Program-made: the position numbers and the translations under genes
Source: an uncultured Anaerostipes sp.
GTDB lineage: Bacteria > Bacillota > Clostridia > Lachnospirales > Lachnospiraceae
Assembly: GCA_900756035.1 (NCBI GenBank)
Contig: CAAEIR010000044.1
Location: 1 to 8,471, forward strand
DNA: 8,471 nucleotides
Direction of reading: 5' to 3'
Notes under the pieces: model-generated
The model's input: only the letters and a program-made list of their open reading frames with translations
Told to the model about the DNA's origin: nothing
The model's database searches: none
In this document: one piece after another, positions 6,740 through 8,471 of the stretch
Position numbering within the stretch: the first letter of the stretch is position 1
Layout of the letters: each line of letters begins with the position of its first letter

Positions 6740-7774
6740 GATTTTATGTTGTTCGCAGGCTCGATCCAAATCAGTAAAATCAGTTTTTGAATAATTTGAA
6801 CCGTAACGCTTCCGCTGACCGGGATCCAGACTCCTGATAATTTGAAGCATTTGACTGGCTTTCAGTAAATCATTTTGCTTATTTAAATGAAAAATATTAT
6901 CGACATGTGCGCCTAAACTTCCACATATAAACATCGGAAGATCATATCCCCATTTATCAACAGAAGGATGATTCAGGCAGGGAATGATGTATGCTTCAAT
7001 AGCATTAAAAAGTGCTTCAATATTATAATTCATTCCATGTTTTGTATTTAAATAACTAGCCAACACCTCTGTTGATGCATTTCCAGCGCCTCTTCCCATG
7101 CTATAGAGAGAACCATCAACGGCAATATCTCTATCTGCGGCTACAGCTAAGTCAATCATAGTCTCAGCCAACGCATTGGAAAGCTGTAAATTATTATGAG
7201 AATGCAATCCAATTCGGATGGACTTCTCTAATTCTTTATCAACCTGAGTAAAAATCTCTCTGAGATCTTCTAGATACATTGTTCCAAATGTATCGACGAT
7301 AGAAAATGCATATGGTTTTATCTTATTAATTTTCTTAATCATTTCACTACGTTCTTTGAATGAATAAGATGGGGCATCCATTGGATTTGCAAAAACCTTA
7401 TAACCTTTTGACTTTGCTCCCGCAATAAATTCCAAGGCAGCATCTGCTTCATGTTTTGCAAAAGAAATTCTTAGATAATCAAATGCCTTATGATCACATT
7501 GATCCAGTTTTTCTAAACTATATCGGCTATTATCGCAAAAACCGGTGAATCTGTTGGAAACTTCCGGTGATGGAACAAATTTTCTGGCATCAGATGAATC
7601 AGCATAAACCAGAGATTCCCCACTTACAATATTTTGAAGAAATCCAATTTCAATGATGTCAATACCACCTTCCAGTAGTCCATTTACAATTCCTTTCACA
7701 AATGTTTCCGATGAATTTTTAGCAAATAAATACCCACCATCTCTAATTGTACAGTCATTAATTTGAATATTCAT
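6731..7774 (-). CDS. DRE-TIM metallolyase / HMGL-like aldolase
   Basis: 347 residues. The start is ATG at 7774, with GGGAGGG at 7782-7788 upstream; the longer frame to 7813 has no good site and adds 13 residues unlike the family. The protein begins with INDCTIRDGG, the DxT(L/I)RDG signature of the HMG-CoA lyase / 4-hydroxy-2-oxovalerate aldolase / homocitrate synthase superfamily. It also has GLHSHNNLQLSNA, whose HxH binds a divalent metal, and YSMGRGAGNASTE, the family's conserved Gly-rich loop. Such enzymes make or break C-C bonds next to a keto acid. The substrate is unknown; between a cytidylyltransferase and a ThDP enzyme it probably acts on a 2-keto sugar acid or its precursor. Its start overlaps the end of the cytidylyltransferase gene by 17 nt, and its stop is 4 nt before the ThDP start, so it is inside one operon. 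The common 'aldolase catalytic domain-containing protein' label fits. Confidence 0.88.
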   Translation of the reverse strand: MNIQINDCTIRDGGYLFAKNSSETFVKGIVNGLLEGGIDIIEIGFLQNIVSGESLVYADSSDARKFVPSPEVSNRFTGFCDNSRYSLEKLDQCDHKAFDYLRISFAKHEADAALEFIAGAKSKGYKVFANPMDAPSYSFKERSEMIKKINKIKPYAFSIVDTFGTMYLEDLREIFTQVDKELEKSIRIGLHSHNNLQLSNALAETMIDLAVAADRDIAVDGSLYSMGRGAGNASTEVLASYLNTKHGMNYNIEALFNAIEAYIIPCLNHPSVDKWGYDLPMFICGSLGAHVDNIFHLNKQNDLLKASQMLQIIRSLDPGQRKRYGSNYSKTDFTDLDRACEQHKIRG

Positions 7775-8423
7775 TAAATAACCCTCCCATATAAATTGCA
7801 TTAGCGATTTCAAAATCTATTGGATAATCAATATCTACAGCTTCAATATCATCAATTTCACAAATATAGGGCTTGATACCCACTCGTCTATCATACTTTA
7901 GAAAAGTCTCTTTTTTGAAAACGAAAGCACCGGATGCTTCGCAATAAATAGGCATTAAATCCTGTGTTCTGGGGAAATTTTGTATGTCAAAATTCATTGC
8001 TTTTCCATTTGCCCATAAAAATTCCTGCATACGTTTTGCCAAGAAAGCTGAATCATATTCCCCTGACATGACCTTTTCAATGCAGCGATTAATACTGGAA
8101 GCTTTGGTAAAAGGTCCTGTGGCATGTGAAACAACATATATGTCCGCATCAACTTCCTTCATAAATTCTCGAATGATATCATTACAATTCACTGAACCGG
8201 TATCCAAAAATTCAGGGCGTTTTAAATACTTCACACCATCCAAAATATAGTCTTGAACATTCTTTTGGCTGCAATAGACATATGTATCATTAATCTTTTC
8301 TGTATTTAAACATGCTTTTTGAATTAATTCCATTAAAGGTGTCCCGTCGGAAAATTTTTTGATATTTTTTCCAGGTACTCTCTCATTATTTAGTTTAATT
8401 GGAATCATAGCTACGATTCTCAT
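7758..8423 (-). CDS. Acylneuraminate/Kdo-type cytidylyltransferase (CMP-sugar synthetase)
   Basis: 221 residues, close to the usual 220-240 of the family. It catalyses transfer of CMP from CTP to the anomeric oxygen of a 2-keto sugar acid, in the cytoplasm. Visible motifs: IPIKLNNERVPGKNIKKF near the N-terminus (nucleotide-binding loop, as in IPARGGSKRIPGKN of relatives); ADIYVVSHATGPF near 94-105 (relatives QPTSPF); PRTQDLMPIYCEASGAFVF near 150-168; and DDIEAVDIDYPIDFEIA near the C-terminus, with the Asp residues that bind Mg2+. The start has GAAAGGAGA at 8431-8439, 7 nt before the ATG. It overlaps the aldolase gene by 17 nt. NeuA, PseF, LegF and KdsB share this fold, and the sequence does not tell which sugar is used, so no symbol is given. 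It is the first gene of the operon seen here. Confidence 0.88.
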   Translation of the reverse strand: MRIVAMIPIKLNNERVPGKNIKKFSDGTPLMELIQKACLNTEKINDTYVYCSQKNVQDYILDGVKYLKRPEFLDTGSVNCNDIIREFMKEVDADIYVVSHATGPFTKASSINRCIEKVMSGEYDSAFLAKRMQEFLWANGKAMNFDIQNFPRTQDLMPIYCEASGAFVFKKETFLKYDRRVGIKPYICEIDDIEAVDIDYPIDFEIANAIYMGGLFNEYSN

Positions 8424-8471
8424 TTTAAAATCTCCTTTCGTACTTTGGTAAATGTGGAATTTATTTTAAAA
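8424..8471 (-). other. Upstream end of the - strand operon, cut by the window edge
   Basis: Apart from the ribosome binding site at 8431-8439 I see no complete promoter here. The promoter and any further genes, possibly including the sugar-acid synthase, would lie beyond 8471. Confidence 0.4.

Noticed and set aside
7775..7813. Longer aldolase start at 7813
   Set aside because: The added residues lie in the cytidylyltransferase coding sequence, have no ribosome site, and are unlike the family; GGGAGGG points to the ATG at 7774.
4149..8423. Phosphonate biosynthesis operon (ThDP decarboxylase, homocitrate-synthase-like enzyme, cytidylyltransferase)
   Set aside because: No PEP mutase is visible, the ThDP parts match acetolactate synthase in layout, and the KdsC/YhcH fusion and NeuA-type motifs fit a sugar acid better.

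Overview
The window is AT-rich. Its Shine-Dalgarno sites are strong (AAAGGAG or GGAGG type) and sit 5-9 nt before the start codon, it uses some TTG starts, and its genes are tightly packed. This suggests a low-GC Clostridia, perhaps Lachnospiraceae, but that is inferred from sequence style and gene types, not from a marker gene. No rRNA, tRNA, CRISPR array or recognisable mobile element was seen.

Left half (about 1-4032, + strand): a two-gene unit. A small acidic protein (143 aa) is followed after 3 nt by a 1177-aa modular protein. The large protein appears to have a long beta-rich N-terminal part, a Gly/Ser-rich stretch with one hydrophobic segment, a fibronectin-III-like domain, a region of diverged alpha-helical repeats, and a C-terminal domain resembling the galactose-binding lectin LecA (PA-IL). 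It has no evident signal peptide. Its function is unknown; it looks like a glycan-binding effector or surface protein, and the pair is the best candidate here for an undescribed system.

Centre (4033-4148): a short convergent intergenic region with a hairpin terminator.

Right half (4149-8423, - strand): a compact operon read right to left. It encodes an acylneuraminate/Kdo-type cytidylyltransferase, a DRE-TIM metal-dependent aldolase, an acetolactate-synthase-like ThDP enzyme split over two overlapping frames, and a KdsC-type HAD phosphatase fused to a YhcH/NanQ-type sugar anomerase domain. Together these suggest synthesis and CMP activation of an acidic 2-keto sugar (a ulosonic acid) for a cell-surface glycan. 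A normal PEP-dependent sugar-acid synthase (NeuB/KdsA) is not in the window. The operon probably continues upstream beyond position 8471.

The ThDP enzyme lacks the usual linker between its first two domains and changes frame at an A6 run. It may be a decayed gene or a true two-subunit enzyme, because the second frame has a perfect ribosome-binding site before a TTG codon.
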